Shown piece by piece: positions 19,353 to 28,265 of a stretch of 64,000 nucleotides of DNA (positions are counted from its first letter, which is position 1; every line of letters starts with the position of its first letter). The DNA is taken from positions 60,390-124,389 of the forward strand of contig JAUIBL010000005.1 in the NCBI GenBank assembly GCA_030428355.1, given 5' to 3'. The notes under the pieces are model-generated. The model was not told the origin of the DNA. It was given only the letters and a program-made list of their open reading frames with translations, and searched no databases. Origin of the DNA: Alphaproteobacteria bacterium. GTDB taxonomy: Bacteria > Pseudomonadota > Alphaproteobacteria > Rhodobacterales > Rhodobacteraceae. The translations under genes were made by a program, and so were the position numbers.

Positions 19353-19376
19353 AAAAAAACGGGCGCGCGGCCCGTT
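19353..19376 (-). terminator. Intrinsic terminator inside the rimP leader
   Basis: On the minus strand AACGGGC pairs with GCCCGTT (positions 19370-19376 and 19358-19364) around a 5-base loop, followed at once by seven T residues (19359 down to 19353). It lies 23 bp before the rimP ATG and 50 bp after a good promoter, so it can only act as an attenuator or end a short RNA, besides stopping tamAB read-through. Confidence 0.82.
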
Positions 19377-19425
19377 GAAGAATTCGGTGGGTGCCGACCG
19401 AAGCCAACACGCCGCTGTTGAGCTG

Positions 19426-19454
19426 CATATACGGAGCATGATCCGAGTCTGCAA
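19426..19454 (-). promoter_or_regulatory. Sigma-70 type promoter of the rimP operon
   Basis: On the minus strand TTGCAG (19454-19449), a 17-base spacer and TATATG (19431-19426). Transcription would start near 19419, about 43 nt before the leader terminator. It is the only good pair I found between tamB and rimP. Confidence 0.62.
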
Positions 19455-19518
19455 GGACTTTCATCACCGGCCTCAGCCCCCGCGAGACAGACCGAAAGGT
19501 CTGGCAAGCCTTCCCGCC

Positions 19519-22500
19519 TCAGTAATCCCGTTCGAAGAAGATCCCGAGCGACGAATTCCCGGTGTTGTCGACGCTGCCCCGCGCCGTGATGTCGGATGTC
19601 ACGTCAAGGTTGAGATTGATCTCCGCCCGTCCCCCGCTTTCGACAACCACATCGGAATAGACATTGTCCGAAATATATTTGCCCGCCCGCACGGCGGTTC
19701 CGCCATCCTCGGTCTGGCTCACATCCAGATCGTCCAGCCCGAAACTGTCGCGCAGCCGGGACAGCAGGCCGACACCCCTGCGCCCTGCCAGCACGGCAAC
19801 GGCATTCGCCAGTTCCAACGCCTGCAAGGCCGACAGGTTCGACAGGTTGCGTCCGAACAGAAGCTGCGCCAGCACCTCGTCCTCGGGCAGTTCCGGACTC
19901 GACGCGAACGAAATCTCGGGCGACGAGGCCGGACCGTCCAGAATCACCCGCACGGTGATCCCGTTGGACTGGGTTTCGGCCACGAACCGCAGCACCGGAT
20001 CGAAACTGCCGCTCATCTGGATGCGCCCTTCGTCCAGCGTGAAGCGCTGATTGAGAATATCGAGCCGCCCGCGCACCAATTCGAACCCGCCCTGCGGAAT
20101 GATGTCCGAGGTCGGTCCGGTCAGCCGCAACTGTCCCGCCAGTTCCGCGTCCAGACCCCGTCCGCGCACGAAGACCTGTCCGGGGGCTGTCAGCGTCAGG
20201 TCTAGCCGCGTGCTCGACGGCCCCCGTGTCTCTGCAACCGCACTCTCCGCCGAGGCCGACAGACCCGCCCGCTCGAGGGTGCGCATCACCGGACGTGTCG
20301 CGCCAAGATGCTGGATCGGCGGAATATCCCCCAGCGCCGACACGCCGGTCGAGGGCACCTGGATTTCCGTCTCGTTCAGCCGCAGGTCGCCGCTCACCAG
20401 CAGGTTGCGCCCGATCGGCCCGCTCAGCGCCACGGTCCCGTCGATGCTGGTGTTGTACAGATCGGGGTCGCGCACACCGAACCGGTTCAGCGTTGCAGTG
20501 ATCGCAGCATCCAGCGTTGTCAGCCCAAGCCGCCCGGCGACATCCACAGACCCGCCGTGATTGCCCTGCGCCGCCAGAGCGATCTGCGCTGCACCATTGC
20601 CCACTCCGATCTGCCCGGTGATCGGCGCAAGGATGATCCCGAGGGTCGGTGCGCTGAATTCCGCGCCGTCCGGCGTGATCGTTCCCGAAAGGCTCGACAG
20701 GGCCAATGGACCCGACAAGCGCAGGTCCAGATCGGCGCGACCGTTCAGCCGCCGAGGCGCAATGAACACATTGGCCAGCCCCAGCGGCGCAGACCCGCGC
20801 GCCGACAGATCGGCCCGGTTGCCCGAAGCAACCCGGCCATCCACCGCCAAGGTCGTCCCACCCGGACCGTCCAGATCCACATCCACGACATAGCCGCCAT
20901 TCTGCTGCCCGACCGTTCCGTCGACCACCAGCGCGCCCTGAAAATCAGGCGCGATCAGCCCGACATTCGCCAGCCGCGCGTCGATCTGCAAACCGCTCAG
21001 AGGCCCGCTCACCCGCGCGGTGATCTCGGCGTTCTGCACATCCGCCGACACCCGCTTCAAGGCACCGTTCTGTCCGGATGCGCCCAACTCGAACCGGGTA
21101 ACCCCGGCCAGCAGTGGGTCCACCGTGGCGTTGTTGATGCCCAGCCCCGATCCCTGTCCGCGCGCGGTCACGTCAAAGCTGCCGCCATCCGCATAGCTCC
21201 CGCTCACATCGATCTTTGCAGTGCCCCGCAGGCGTTGCCCTGCCAGCCCGGACAGCGGCGCAAGACTGTCGGCCAGCAGCGACAGCGCAAACTGCGCGTC
21301 CGGGGCGCTCAGCGTCCGGTTCACCATCGCCGATCCGGTGGCCTCGATTGCTCCGGTGCTCAGGTTGAAGGACTGCACCGTCAGCCGTTCGGCGGCCTGT
21401 TCCCATTCCAGCCGGGTCGTCACCGTCGGGTTGCGCCCCACCGCCTGCGCAAACCGCGCATCGCTCAGTTGCAGCGCCGTGCCAGCGAGGCGCAGATCGC
21501 CGTCCGCCGACACCAACCCGCCCGTATCGGTCTGACGGATCGCCCCTGAACCGGTCAGCGCAAGCATATCCGCCGACACCTGTGGCGCATCCAGATCGCG
21601 AACCGCCACATCCGCTGTCCAACGGCCATTCGGCCCGCCCGTCGCGGCCAGATCAACCGTCCCCGACTGCAGAGTGATCCCACCCGCGAACGGCAACCGC
21701 ACCGATGCACTCTGGTTCGACAGATCCGCGGTCACCTCAAGATTGCGCAGCGTGGTCCCGGCAAGGATCACCCGCCCGTTCAGCTTGGCCGATCCTGCCG
21801 CTTCGCCGGGATAGACCCGGTCCAGATTGCGCAACGTGCCGTCGAACCGCAGCGATGTGTCCTGACTGGTGATCTTGCCATTCGCTTCGAAATCAAGCGC
21901 CGGTTTCACCACTCGGGCAGAGCGCAGCGTCGTTCCGGTTTCATCCCGTCGCGCATCGACACGAACCGACCCGACCCCGGCCAGCAGCCGGTCCACCATG
22001 TCCTCACCGACGGACAGATCAAGCGTTGTGCCATCGACCGCCAGATCGAACATGCCGGACAGTGGCCCGACCCGACCGTCGACAGCCACTTCGACACGCC
22101 CCGCCAGATCGCGCCCGGCCACGGCGGAAAACCGTGTGAGGCTCTCGGCCACCAGCCGAAGATCCAGCGCCAGAGGCATCACCTCGCTGAAACTCCAGCT
22201 TGCCGTGCCATCCAGACCGTAATTCTCGCCGCGCACCTCCAGCCCGGTCACCTGCACTGGTTGGCCGCTGCGATAATCCACGCGCGCGGCCCCTGTCAGA
22301 TCCGTCCCCACAGCCTCGGCCAGGGCCGGATCGGTCAGCGCCAGCGTGTCGGCGGCAAAGGTCAGGTCCAACCCAAATGCGCCATCCTGCTGCGCAAAGC
22401 TCTGCTGGTCGATCTGCCCGCGCCCAGTGATCGTCACGGCATCGACCGTGGCATCCGGGCTCGCAAAATCCACCAACCGCGCATCAAAAGTCAGATCCCC

Positions 22501-23601
22501 GTTCAGCGCCGCATCGAAGGTGACCTCGGCCACCTGCGTGTCACCGCCGCCAAAAGGCAGAATCACCGGCCCGCCGTCCGGGTTTGCGATCCGGCCTTCT
22601 GCATCCAGTGCTTCCAGCCAGCCGGTCTCAGAAATCACGGCACGCCCGGTCAACGACAGCGCATCGGCGGTCAGCGCGAAATCCGGCAACTCTGTCCGCC
22701 CGGAGGCGCCCCGTGTCACCCGTGCCTGCAATCCAATATCCGTGCCGAAGAACGCGCGCGTCTCTTCCGTCAATAGCGGCGTCGGATCACCGGCAATATC
22801 GACCCTCACATCCCATGCGCCGGTCTCTTGCGGGGCCAGAATCTCCACCGTCCCGGTGATGCGCGGCGCGTCATCCGTCGCCAGCGAAATATCCGCAGTA
22901 AAGTCATCGACCGGCCCGTCGCCCTGCACCGTCAGCGCCACCGATGGCGCACCCGGAATGCCCAGCAGCGTTGCTGCCAGCCCGCCCGCGGCCTCGGATG
23001 CGTTCAGATCGACGGCCAGTTGCCGCGAGGACGGATCATAACTGGCCGCCAGCACGATCTGCGATTGCTTTCCGTCCACCCGTTCGAGGCTGAGGTCCAC
23101 ATCCGCGCCGCCGCCCGCAAGCACCGCCGCGCCCGCGATGGTAAAGCCCGCCTCTTCGCCCAAGAGCGGCGCACCCAGTTGCAGCGACTCGACCGCGAAC
23201 CTCTCGATCCGCACCTCTACCGGCAATTCCGGAATGCTGAACGGCGTTGCCTCTGCACTCGGCAGGTCTTCCCCGGCCTCCGGCGCGCGCGACACCACAA
23301 CGGTTTCCGCGGTGAACGACGTCACATCCACGATCCCCCGCAAGAGCGCCGCCCGACGCCAGTCAAGAACGATGTTCTCGGCCCGGAACCATTCGCCCTG
23401 ATCGTCCGCGATCACCAGCGACGCAATCGTCGCCTCGCTCGACAGCGCGCCCTGAAAGCCCCGGATGCGCACGTCGCGCCCGGCCCCGGACAAGGCGTCC
23501 TGCAACAACCCAGCCAGATAGCCCGGGTCGTCGTCACCGTCCTGCGCAAAGCTGACGATGGGCCAGACCAGGAAAACCAGAAGTGTTGCGAAAAAGCGCA
23601 T
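19519..23601 (-). CDS. tamB: Translocation and assembly module protein TamB
   Basis: Very large (1,360 residues) AsmA-like protein anchored in the inner membrane by its N-terminal signal segment (residues 1-19). It spans the periplasm as a long beta-structured bridge. It works with TamA in outer-membrane protein insertion and, as shown in other bacteria, in phospholipid transport. The sequence is a monotonous series of beta repeats rich in Asp, Gly, Thr and Val, and the C-terminal DUF490/TamB domain ends with an aromatic strand ([11 protein letters not shown]). The ATG at 23601 lies 1 base after the tamA stop (TGACATG), so the pair is coupled; upstream codons fall within tamA. Confidence 0.95.
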   Translation of the reverse strand: MRFFATLLVFLVWPIVSFAQDGDDDPGYLAGLLQDALSGAGRDVRIRGFQGALSSEATIASLVIADDQGEWFRAENIVLDWRRAALLRGIVDVTSFTAETVVVSRAPEAGEDLPSAEATPFSIPELPVEVRIERFAVESLQLGAPLLGEEAGFTIAGAAVLAGGGADVDLSLERVDGKQSQIVLAASYDPSSRQLAVDLNASEAAGGLAATLLGIPGAPSVALTVQGDGPVDDFTADISLATDDAPRITGTVEILAPQETGAWDVRVDIAGDPTPLLTEETRAFFGTDIGLQARVTRGASGRTELPDFALTADALSLTGRAVISETGWLEALDAEGRIANPDGGPVILPFGGGDTQVAEVTFDAALNGDLTFDARLVDFASPDATVDAVTITGRGQIDQQSFAQQDGAFGLDLTFAADTLALTDPALAEAVGTDLTGAARVDYRSGQPVQVTGLEVRGENYGLDGTASWSFSEVMPLALDLRLVAESLTRFSAVAGRDLAGRVEVAVDGRVGPLSGMFDLAVDGTTLDLSVGEDMVDRLLAGVGSVRVDARRDETGTTLRSARVVKPALDFEANGKITSQDTSLRFDGTLRNLDRVYPGEAAGSAKLNGRVILAGTTLRNLEVTADLSNQSASVRLPFAGGITLQSGTVDLAATGGPNGRWTADVAVRDLDAPQVSADMLALTGSGAIRQTDTGGLVSADGDLRLAGTALQLSDARFAQAVGRNPTVTTRLEWEQAAERLTVQSFNLSTGAIEATGSAMVNRTLSAPDAQFALSLLADSLAPLSGLAGQRLRGTAKIDVSGSYADGGSFDVTARGQGSGLGINNATVDPLLAGVTRFELGASGQNGALKRVSADVQNAEITARVSGPLSGLQIDARLANVGLIAPDFQGALVVDGTVGQQNGGYVVDVDLDGPGGTTLAVDGRVASGNRADLSARGSAPLGLANVFIAPRRLNGRADLDLRLSGPLALSSLSGTITPDGAEFSAPTLGIILAPITGQIGVGNGAAQIALAAQGNHGGSVDVAGRLGLTTLDAAITATLNRFGVRDPDLYNTSIDGTVALSGPIGRNLLVSGDLRLNETEIQVPSTGVSALGDIPPIQHLGATRPVMRTLERAGLSASAESAVAETRGPSSTRLDLTLTAPGQVFVRGRGLDAELAGQLRLTGPTSDIIPQGGFELVRGRLDILNQRFTLDEGRIQMSGSFDPVLRFVAETQSNGITVRVILDGPASSPEISFASSPELPEDEVLAQLLFGRNLSNLSALQALELANAVAVLAGRRGVGLLSRLRDSFGLDDLDVSQTEDGGTAVRAGKYISDNVYSDVVVESGGRAEINLNLDVTSDITARGSVDNTGNSSLGIFFERDY

Positions 23602-23602
23602 G

Positions 23603-25393
23603 TCAGAAAGCCTGGCCAATACCGATGTAAATCTCGTAATCCTTGCCCGCACCGTCCCCGGTCACAGGTGTCGCGATGTCCACCCGGATCGGCCCGATCC
23701 CGGTGTTGTAGCGCAGCCCGAACCCCGCCCCCGCATGCCAGTCGCTGTCCCCCGAAAAGCCGCTCTCTTCGGTGACAAGCCCGACATCATAGAAGCCTAC
23801 CAGCCCGATATTGTCCCGCGCCGTCGCCCGCAGCTCGGCCGACACGGCGGCAAAGCTCTGCCCGCCGGTGAAGTCGTCATTCGGCAGCGTCACACCCAGC
23901 GACTGATAGGGCACACCGCGCACCGTGCCACCGCCACCCGAATAGAACAGGTAATCCGGCACCGTGTCCTCGAGGCTCGGCCCCCAGACGGACCCGATCT
24001 GCGCCCGGCCCGCCAACACGAACCGATCCTCCGCACCTAGCCCGACATAGGCCCGCGCGTCCGATGTGAAACGGAACCCGCTTTCGGTCTCGTCAAGCCC
24101 CAGAAACGGCGTGCCGGTCGCGGACAGGTAGAACCCGTCGGTCGGGTTCAGGCTGTTGCTGCGCGTGTCATAGGTCGCGCCCAGCGTTGCGAGGGCCAAC
24201 TGGAACTCCCGTTCCCCGAACGCATCCTCGGTGTCCAGATACCGATAGCCCAACCCGAACGAGGCGCTGAGCTGATCCGAAAACCGGTGCGACAGCCCCG
24301 CAAGCACACTCGCCTGATTGCTCGTGAAGCCCGGCTCGTTCAACTGCGCGATCTCGGCGGTCAGGTAGAACTCCGTGTCCGGCGTAAAGGTCGCGGGCCG
24401 CCCATAGGTCAGGGTCAGCGTGTAATCAATCTCGTCCGTATCCGTCCCGATCCCGGACACCTCGCCTTCGATGCGCAGCCGCTCGGCCCCCTGGAACAGA
24501 TTGCGATGCAGCCAGAACGCGCTGAGCTTGCCGCCCTCCTGCGTCGACACTTCCGCACCAAAGCCGAACCGTCTTGGTTTCTGCTCGGCCACCTGCAAGG
24601 CCAAGTCCAGCGTGCCGTCGGCATTGGGCGTCTCGGCTTCGGACACCGCCACCGAACTGAACACCCCGGTCTGGCGCAGGCGGCGCTCGGCCTCGGCAAT
24701 CTCCTGCGGATCGAACACCGCGCCCTGCGGCAGCCCCGCGATTTCGCGAATCCGCGTGCGCCGCACCCGGTCATTGCCGGTCACGATCACTTCGCCGAAC
24801 CGAAGCCGGGGGCCCGGTTCCAGACGCAACCGGACATCCAGCTCCCGGTTGGGATGGTCCGCGATCACCTGCTGATCGGCAAGCCGCGCCTTGGCATGAC
24901 CCACGCTGCGCCAGCCCTTCACACCGGCCGACACCGCGTCCCGGATTGGCCCGGTGCCGGCACGTTCTCCGATGGCGAACTCGGGTGGCAACACCGTTCT
25001 TTCGGCAAGTGGCGCAATCTCGGCACGTCCGAACCGGAACCGGGGTCCAAGGTCCACGTCGATCACGATCTGGCGTATTGCGGCAGGCGCCTCGAAGGGC
25101 GAAATCCCCGCCGCCTCACGCCCATCGACGGTGATCGACACGGCAGGTGAAAACCGGCCACCACCATACAGCAAAGCCACGATCCTTGCATAATCCGCCT
25201 GGGCGGCTGCAATCAGAGCCTGTGGCGTCGCGTCCTCGGCATCGACCAGCGCATAAAGCGACATCGCGTCCTTGATCTGGCTGCGCAGCTCGTCACTGCC
25301 ACCGGACACGTTGAGGTCAAGGTTCTGCGCGGCACCGATTGCGGGGATCGCAACCAAGACGGCGCACAATATGCTGCGTGTCAGACCGTTCAT
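23603..25393 (-). CDS. tamA: Outer-membrane assembly protein TamA (Omp85 family)
   Basis: BamA-like outer-membrane protein, 596 residues: a signal peptide (1-22), periplasmic POTRA domains (about 25-275; FGEVIVTGNDRVRRTRIREIAGL marks the last), and a C-terminal 16-strand barrel (about 280-596). The barrel includes the VRGVPYQSLG loop, which corresponds to the family's VRGY motif, and the terminal strand ends in Phe (YIGIGQAF), as expected for barrel proteins. The ATG at 25393 gives a proper signal peptide; earlier codons lie in the promoter. Forms an operon with tamB. Confidence 0.95.
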   Translation of the reverse strand: MNGLTRSILCAVLVAIPAIGAAQNLDLNVSGGSDELRSQIKDAMSLYALVDAEDATPQALIAAAQADYARIVALLYGGGRFSPAVSITVDGREAAGISPFEAPAAIRQIVIDVDLGPRFRFGRAEIAPLAERTVLPPEFAIGERAGTGPIRDAVSAGVKGWRSVGHAKARLADQQVIADHPNRELDVRLRLEPGPRLRFGEVIVTGNDRVRRTRIREIAGLPQGAVFDPQEIAEAERRLRQTGVFSSVAVSEAETPNADGTLDLALQVAEQKPRRFGFGAEVSTQEGGKLSAFWLHRNLFQGAERLRIEGEVSGIGTDTDEIDYTLTLTYGRPATFTPDTEFYLTAEIAQLNEPGFTSNQASVLAGLSHRFSDQLSASFGLGYRYLDTEDAFGEREFQLALATLGATYDTRSNSLNPTDGFYLSATGTPFLGLDETESGFRFTSDARAYVGLGAEDRFVLAGRAQIGSVWGPSLEDTVPDYLFYSGGGGTVRGVPYQSLGVTLPNDDFTGGQSFAAVSAELRATARDNIGLVGFYDVGLVTEESGFSGDSDWHAGAGFGLRYNTGIGPIRVDIATPVTGDGAGKDYEIYIGIGQAF

Positions 25394-25425
25394 GTGCCCA
25401 AGACCTCGTGTATATCTGATGCGCA

Positions 25426-25454
25426 GCATAACAGCGCAACGACTCACCGTGCAA
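25426..25454 (-). promoter_or_regulatory. Sigma-70 type promoter of tamA-tamB
   Basis: On the minus strand TTGCAC (25454-25449), 17 bases, TTATGC (25431-25426). The predicted start is about 25 bp before the tamA ATG. It lies downstream of the terminator of the preceding gene, so tamAB should be an independent unit. Confidence 0.55.
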
Positions 25455-25506
25455 ACGGGTTCCTTGGGGTGACGCTCACATTTGCGCAAAGTCCGGGCGG
25501 ACCACG

Positions 25507-25541
25507 AAAAAGCACGCATGGCGCGAGGCCACCATGCGTGC
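25507..25541 (-). terminator. Intrinsic terminator of the small secreted gene
   Basis: Perfect 10-bp inverted repeat, GCACGCATGG (25512-25521) and CCATGCGTGC (25532-25541), with a 10-base loop, followed on the minus strand by five T (complement of 25507-25511). It lies 48 bp after the stop of the minus-strand gene at 25589. Confidence 0.85.
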
Positions 25542-25588
25542 AAGGTGCGGGGTGCCAAGGACCAGGGCCCCCCGCAATCCGGCGCTGT

Positions 25589-26098
25589 TCAGTAGCGCGC
25601 CAGTGTGTATCCGCGATGCCGCAGGCAGGGCAGCGCATAAGCCCGCGCTTCGCCGCGCCGTGTCTGAACCGTCATCCGGCACGCCTTGGGCAGCGAGGTC
25701 GTGCTGATGCTGTTGCGCTCAAGGCACCGGCCCATCACAACGCGGTTCACATGCCCGCCTTCGATCCGACGCACGCACTCGGTCGGCAAGACCGCTGTGC
25801 GGGGCTTTTTCACATCGCGCGGCACAACTTTGGGGATATGCCGGTCCTGCGTGTAAATCTGCGGCGTCGACACATGCGGGCGGTGATCCGGGACATGGTG
25901 CCGGACCTCGTTTTTCTTGCCGTCTTTGCGAGAGCTGTCGCGGGAATTCTGGATCGCCTTGCCGATGATGAACACGGTGGCGGCACCTGCCAGCAACTTG
26001 GCGATGTCCTCTTCCGATGCGGCGCGGGCGGGCACCGCAGAGACGGTGGCGATGGTGGTCGAGATGGCCAGAACGGCAGCGATGAAGGTACGAGACAT
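25589..26098 (-). CDS. Small secreted protein of unknown function
   Basis: I do not recognise the family. 169 residues: a signal peptide (about 1-25, cut near PARAASEE), a second hydrophobic patch (KLLAGAATVFIIGKAI, about 30-45), a basic His-rich linker, and a C-terminal half with three cysteines (PTECVRRIEG, GRCLERN, CRMTVQTRRG). The two-part look (anchored N-terminus, compact cysteine-containing end) suggests an envelope protein. The ATG at 26098 has AAAGGA 7 bases upstream. It is divergent from another small secreted gene, with 178 bp between, and has its own intrinsic terminator. Confidence 0.72.
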   Translation of the reverse strand: MSRTFIAAVLAISTTIATVSAVPARAASEEDIAKLLAGAATVFIIGKAIQNSRDSSRKDGKKNEVRHHVPDHRPHVSTPQIYTQDRHIPKVVPRDVKKPRTAVLPTECVRRIEGGHVNRVVMGRCLERNSISTTSLPKACRMTVQTRRGEARAYALPCLRHRGYTLARY

Positions 26099-26276
26099 GG
26101 CGGGTTCCTTTCCCGGTTGGTTGAGCCAGAGATGGCATGGCGGGGCAGGGGGGATCCCGCTGCCTCTGACACCCATCCCGGACCGGGTTCCAAAGTCAGG
26201 CAATATCGCCCCCGTGCTATCGGATAACCGCGCCTGCGTTATTGAATTTCGCGGGGCTTGGTCGCAGGGTGAGTGC
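26099..26276. promoter_or_regulatory. Divergent intergenic region between two secreted-protein genes
   Basis: 178 bp that must hold promoters in both directions. I see no convincing -35/-10 pair, no inverted repeat longer than 6 bp and no small gene with a ribosome-binding site. Confidence 0.3.
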
Positions 26277-26561
26277 ATGAAACACGCGCTCCCCTTTCTG
26301 CTCCTTGCCGCGCTCTGCATGCCCGCCGCCGCACAGACTGCGTGTTATGCCGATTACAAGGCGAAACAGGATGCCCCTCTCCGGCTCCACTACGGTGTGG
26401 CTGAGATCTCCGAACCCTGCACCCCCGACTCCGCGCAGGCGCAGTTGCAGACCCGACTTGCACAGGCGGGCTGGACGCTGCTCAATGTGGTGTCGGTCTT
26501 TGATGAATCGGGGTTAGCCGAAAGGAAAGACAGTGCCGGATCAAATTACCTCCGTTACTGA
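26277..26561 (+). CDS. Small secreted protein, 94 residues, unknown function
   Basis: Signal peptide at residues 1-19 (MKHALPFLLLAALCMPAAAQ), then a compact mature domain with two cysteines (TACYADY, SEPCTPD) likely to form a disulfide. The C-terminal half reads LAQAGWTLLNVVSVFDESG. From memory, proteins like this recur in Rhodobacteraceae without a known role. Its last 29 bases overlap the start of the next gene, so the two are probably translated together. That suggests a shared job with the membrane winged-helix protein. Confidence 0.75.
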   Translation: MKHALPFLLLAALCMPAAAQTACYADYKAKQDAPLRLHYGVAEISEPCTPDSAQAQLQTRLAQAGWTLLNVVSVFDESGLAERKDSAGSNYLRY

Positions 26562-27237
26562 CGCGCGCCGGTCCGGAACCCGCCTTGTCGTGATCGGCAT
26601 CAGCGCCATCCTCGCGCTGCTGGTGCTGGCCGGGGTGTTTCTTGTCCTGACCCTGCCCGACGCCAACGCGTTCAATGCCCGGGTTGAACGGATCTTCGTC
26701 GAAAACGACGATCTGACGTCGCAGGCCGAGGTCAAGCTGCTGGAAATCCTCGCTCAGTCCGGCACCGCGTTCTCGGACACGCTGGCGGGCTATCGCACCA
26801 CCATCTTCGTGCTGCTGGTCTTTGCCACCGCCATGCTGATCGCGGCGCTGGTGTTCCTGGTGATGCTGGTGATCCTCAACCGCCGCATGGCGCAGATCGA
26901 ACGGTCGGGCATTCAGGTGAATTCCCTCATCGTCAGCCGCGAGGAAAACACGGTCTATCTGAACACGATGGGGTTCAAGCTCACCGATGCGATGATCGAA
27001 ACCATCTCGATTCTGGCCGAAGCCCGGCTGGATGACGAACTGCTTTCCGGTGCCCAGATCGAAGCCATCATCTCGGGCCGGTCCGAGGCCGATTGCGACG
27101 AAGCCGCCGGCGCCACCCGTATCAAGCGCCTGCGCGACGGTTTGGGAAACCAGCTTGTCAGCGAGCTGCTCATCAAGAACATCGCCCGCCGCGGCTACAT
27201 GCTCGCCATCGACAAGGACGTGATCGAAGTTCTCTGA
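26533..27237 (+). CDS. Two-pass membrane protein with a C-terminal OmpR-like winged helix
   Basis: 234 residues. Two membrane segments (about 17-41 and 89-115) enclose a loop of some 47 residues, predicted periplasmic, leaving both ends in the cytoplasm. The C-terminal part (about 130-230) reads like the OmpR-type winged helix: a first strand pair (SREENTVYLN), FKLTDAMIETISILAEA where OmpR-type proteins have LTxxExxLLxxL, a putative recognition helix ATRIKRLRDGL, and the wing NIARRGYMLAI (usual TVRGVGYRL). ToxR and CadC have the reverse order, with the DNA-binding part first. The GTG at 26533 has AAAGGA 6 bases upstream. The regulator role is inferred from fold resemblance only. Confidence 0.72.
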   Translation: MPDQITSVTDARRSGTRLVVIGISAILALLVLAGVFLVLTLPDANAFNARVERIFVENDDLTSQAEVKLLEILAQSGTAFSDTLAGYRTTIFVLLVFATAMLIAALVFLVMLVILNRRMAQIERSGIQVNSLIVSREENTVYLNTMGFKLTDAMIETISILAEARLDDELLSGAQIEAIISGRSEADCDEAAGATRIKRLRDGLGNQLVSELLIKNIARRGYMLAIDKDVIEVL

Positions 27238-27311
27238 CCTCCATCCCCTTGGCGTTTCGCCACGCCGCAGACCGATCACCCGGCCTCACCTCAAGCGCCG
27301 CCAAAACCGCC

Positions 27312-27362
27312 AACCGTACGGATGAACCCGACGGTTCAAGGGAGCCCACCGTACGGTTTTTT
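27312..27362 (+). terminator. Nested-hairpin terminator built from CCGTACGG palindromes
   Basis: AACCGTACGG (27312-27321) pairs with CCGTACGGTT (27349-27358) over 10 bp. The 27-base loop holds an inner hairpin, GAACC (27324-27328) with GGTTC (27333-27337). Six T follow from 27357. It is placed 75 bp after the stop of the membrane winged-helix gene and should end that transcript. Confidence 0.75.
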
Positions 27363-27472
27363 CCTTCAAGTGTCCGACGGTGCCCTCTCACGTCGCAGTA
27401 TCGCAACATCCTGTGGTTCGATCACTTTGGCCCCATACCGAACCGTCCGGTTTCTACCCGTCAACCGTACGG
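27314..27472. repeat. Cluster of three CCGTACGG palindromes
   Basis: The 8-bp palindrome occurs at 27314-27321, 27349-27356 and 27465-27472, with a near relative (AACCGTCCGGTT) at about 27441-27452. All lie in the gap between two convergent genes. Two more copies lie inside genes (29268-29275 and 37928-37935). The first two build the terminator; the third is unexplained. Confidence 0.6.
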
Positions 27473-27482
27473 CGCGGCTGTT

Positions 27483-28265
27483 TCACCCGGTATAGACAAG
27501 CCGCTCCGCGATCTGCCCGTGCAAGTCCGCACCTGCTCCGATGACACCGGCTGTCTGGGGCAAGGCGTTGTTAAAGCGCAACAAATCCCCATGTCTGTCG
27601 GTCACCGTCGCCCCGGCCTCGGCCAGGATCAGCGCCCCGGCAGCAATATCCCATTCCCAACTCGGTCGAAACGTCAACATCGCATCATACCGCCCTTGTG
27701 CCACCAGACACAGGCGATAGGCCAGCGAGGGCCGATGCGACCGTGCAAAGCCCGGCACGGCGTCGCGCCAATGCTTCTGGTCCATGTTGGGTTTGGTCGC
27801 CAGAATACGAGCAGCGTGAATATCGCTTGTATCAGAAACACTTAGCCGTTCTCCGTTGCAAAACGCACCCTGCGTCTTGGCAGCGGAATACAGCAGATCC
27901 ATTTCGGGAAGGTAAACGACACCCTGTGTGACGACCCCCTGATCGACCACGGCCAGCGAATGCGCCCAGGTGGTTTCTCCGTTGACGAAACTGCGCGTTC
28001 CATCAATCGGATCAACGATAAACACCCGCTCCCGCCCCAACCGCTCCGGCGTGTCGCGGGTCTCTTCGCTCAGCCAGCCATAGTCCGGACGGGCCGCCGT
28101 CAAGGCCTCGCGCAGAGCCTGATCGACGGCGAAATCGGCCTGCGTCACTGGCCCCGCATCATCCGGTTTATGCTGTACTTCCAAGCCCTTGGCCTTGTGA
28201 TACAGGGCAATCTCACCAGCCTGACGGGCCGCGTCTATCAGCAGGTCAAGATCACTCTCCGGCAA
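27483..28265 (-). CDS. CysQ-like 3'(2'),5'-bisphosphate nucleotidase / inositol monophosphatase family
   Basis: Mg-dependent, lithium-sensitive type phosphatase. The metal-site motifs are all there: LSEETRD (Glu pair), DPIDGT (near residue 84) and WEWDIAAG (near residue 206). 260 residues. CysQ, which removes 3'-phosphoadenosine 5'-phosphate left from sulfate assimilation, is the closest remembered relative. An inositol or other sugar phosphatase cannot be excluded. The likely start is TTG at 28265 (MPESDLDLLIDAARQAG), overlapping the end of pmbA/tldE by 14 bases; there is no nearby ATG. Confidence 0.88.
   Translation of the reverse strand: MPESDLDLLIDAARQAGEIALYHKAKGLEVQHKPDDAGPVTQADFAVDQALREALTAARPDYGWLSEETRDTPERLGRERVFIVDPIDGTRSFVNGETTWAHSLAVVDQGVVTQGVVYLPEMDLLYSAAKTQGAFCNGERLSVSDTSDIHAARILATKPNMDQKHWRDAVPGFARSHRPSLAYRLCLVAQGRYDAMLTFRPSWEWDIAAGALILAEAGATVTDRHGDLLRFNNALPQTAGVIGAGADLHGQIAERLVYTG

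Noticed and set aside
19377..19518. Possible tRNA gene (metY) ahead of rimP, as in E. coli
   Set aside because: I found no T-loop consensus or cloverleaf on either strand; only short hairpins and a terminator.
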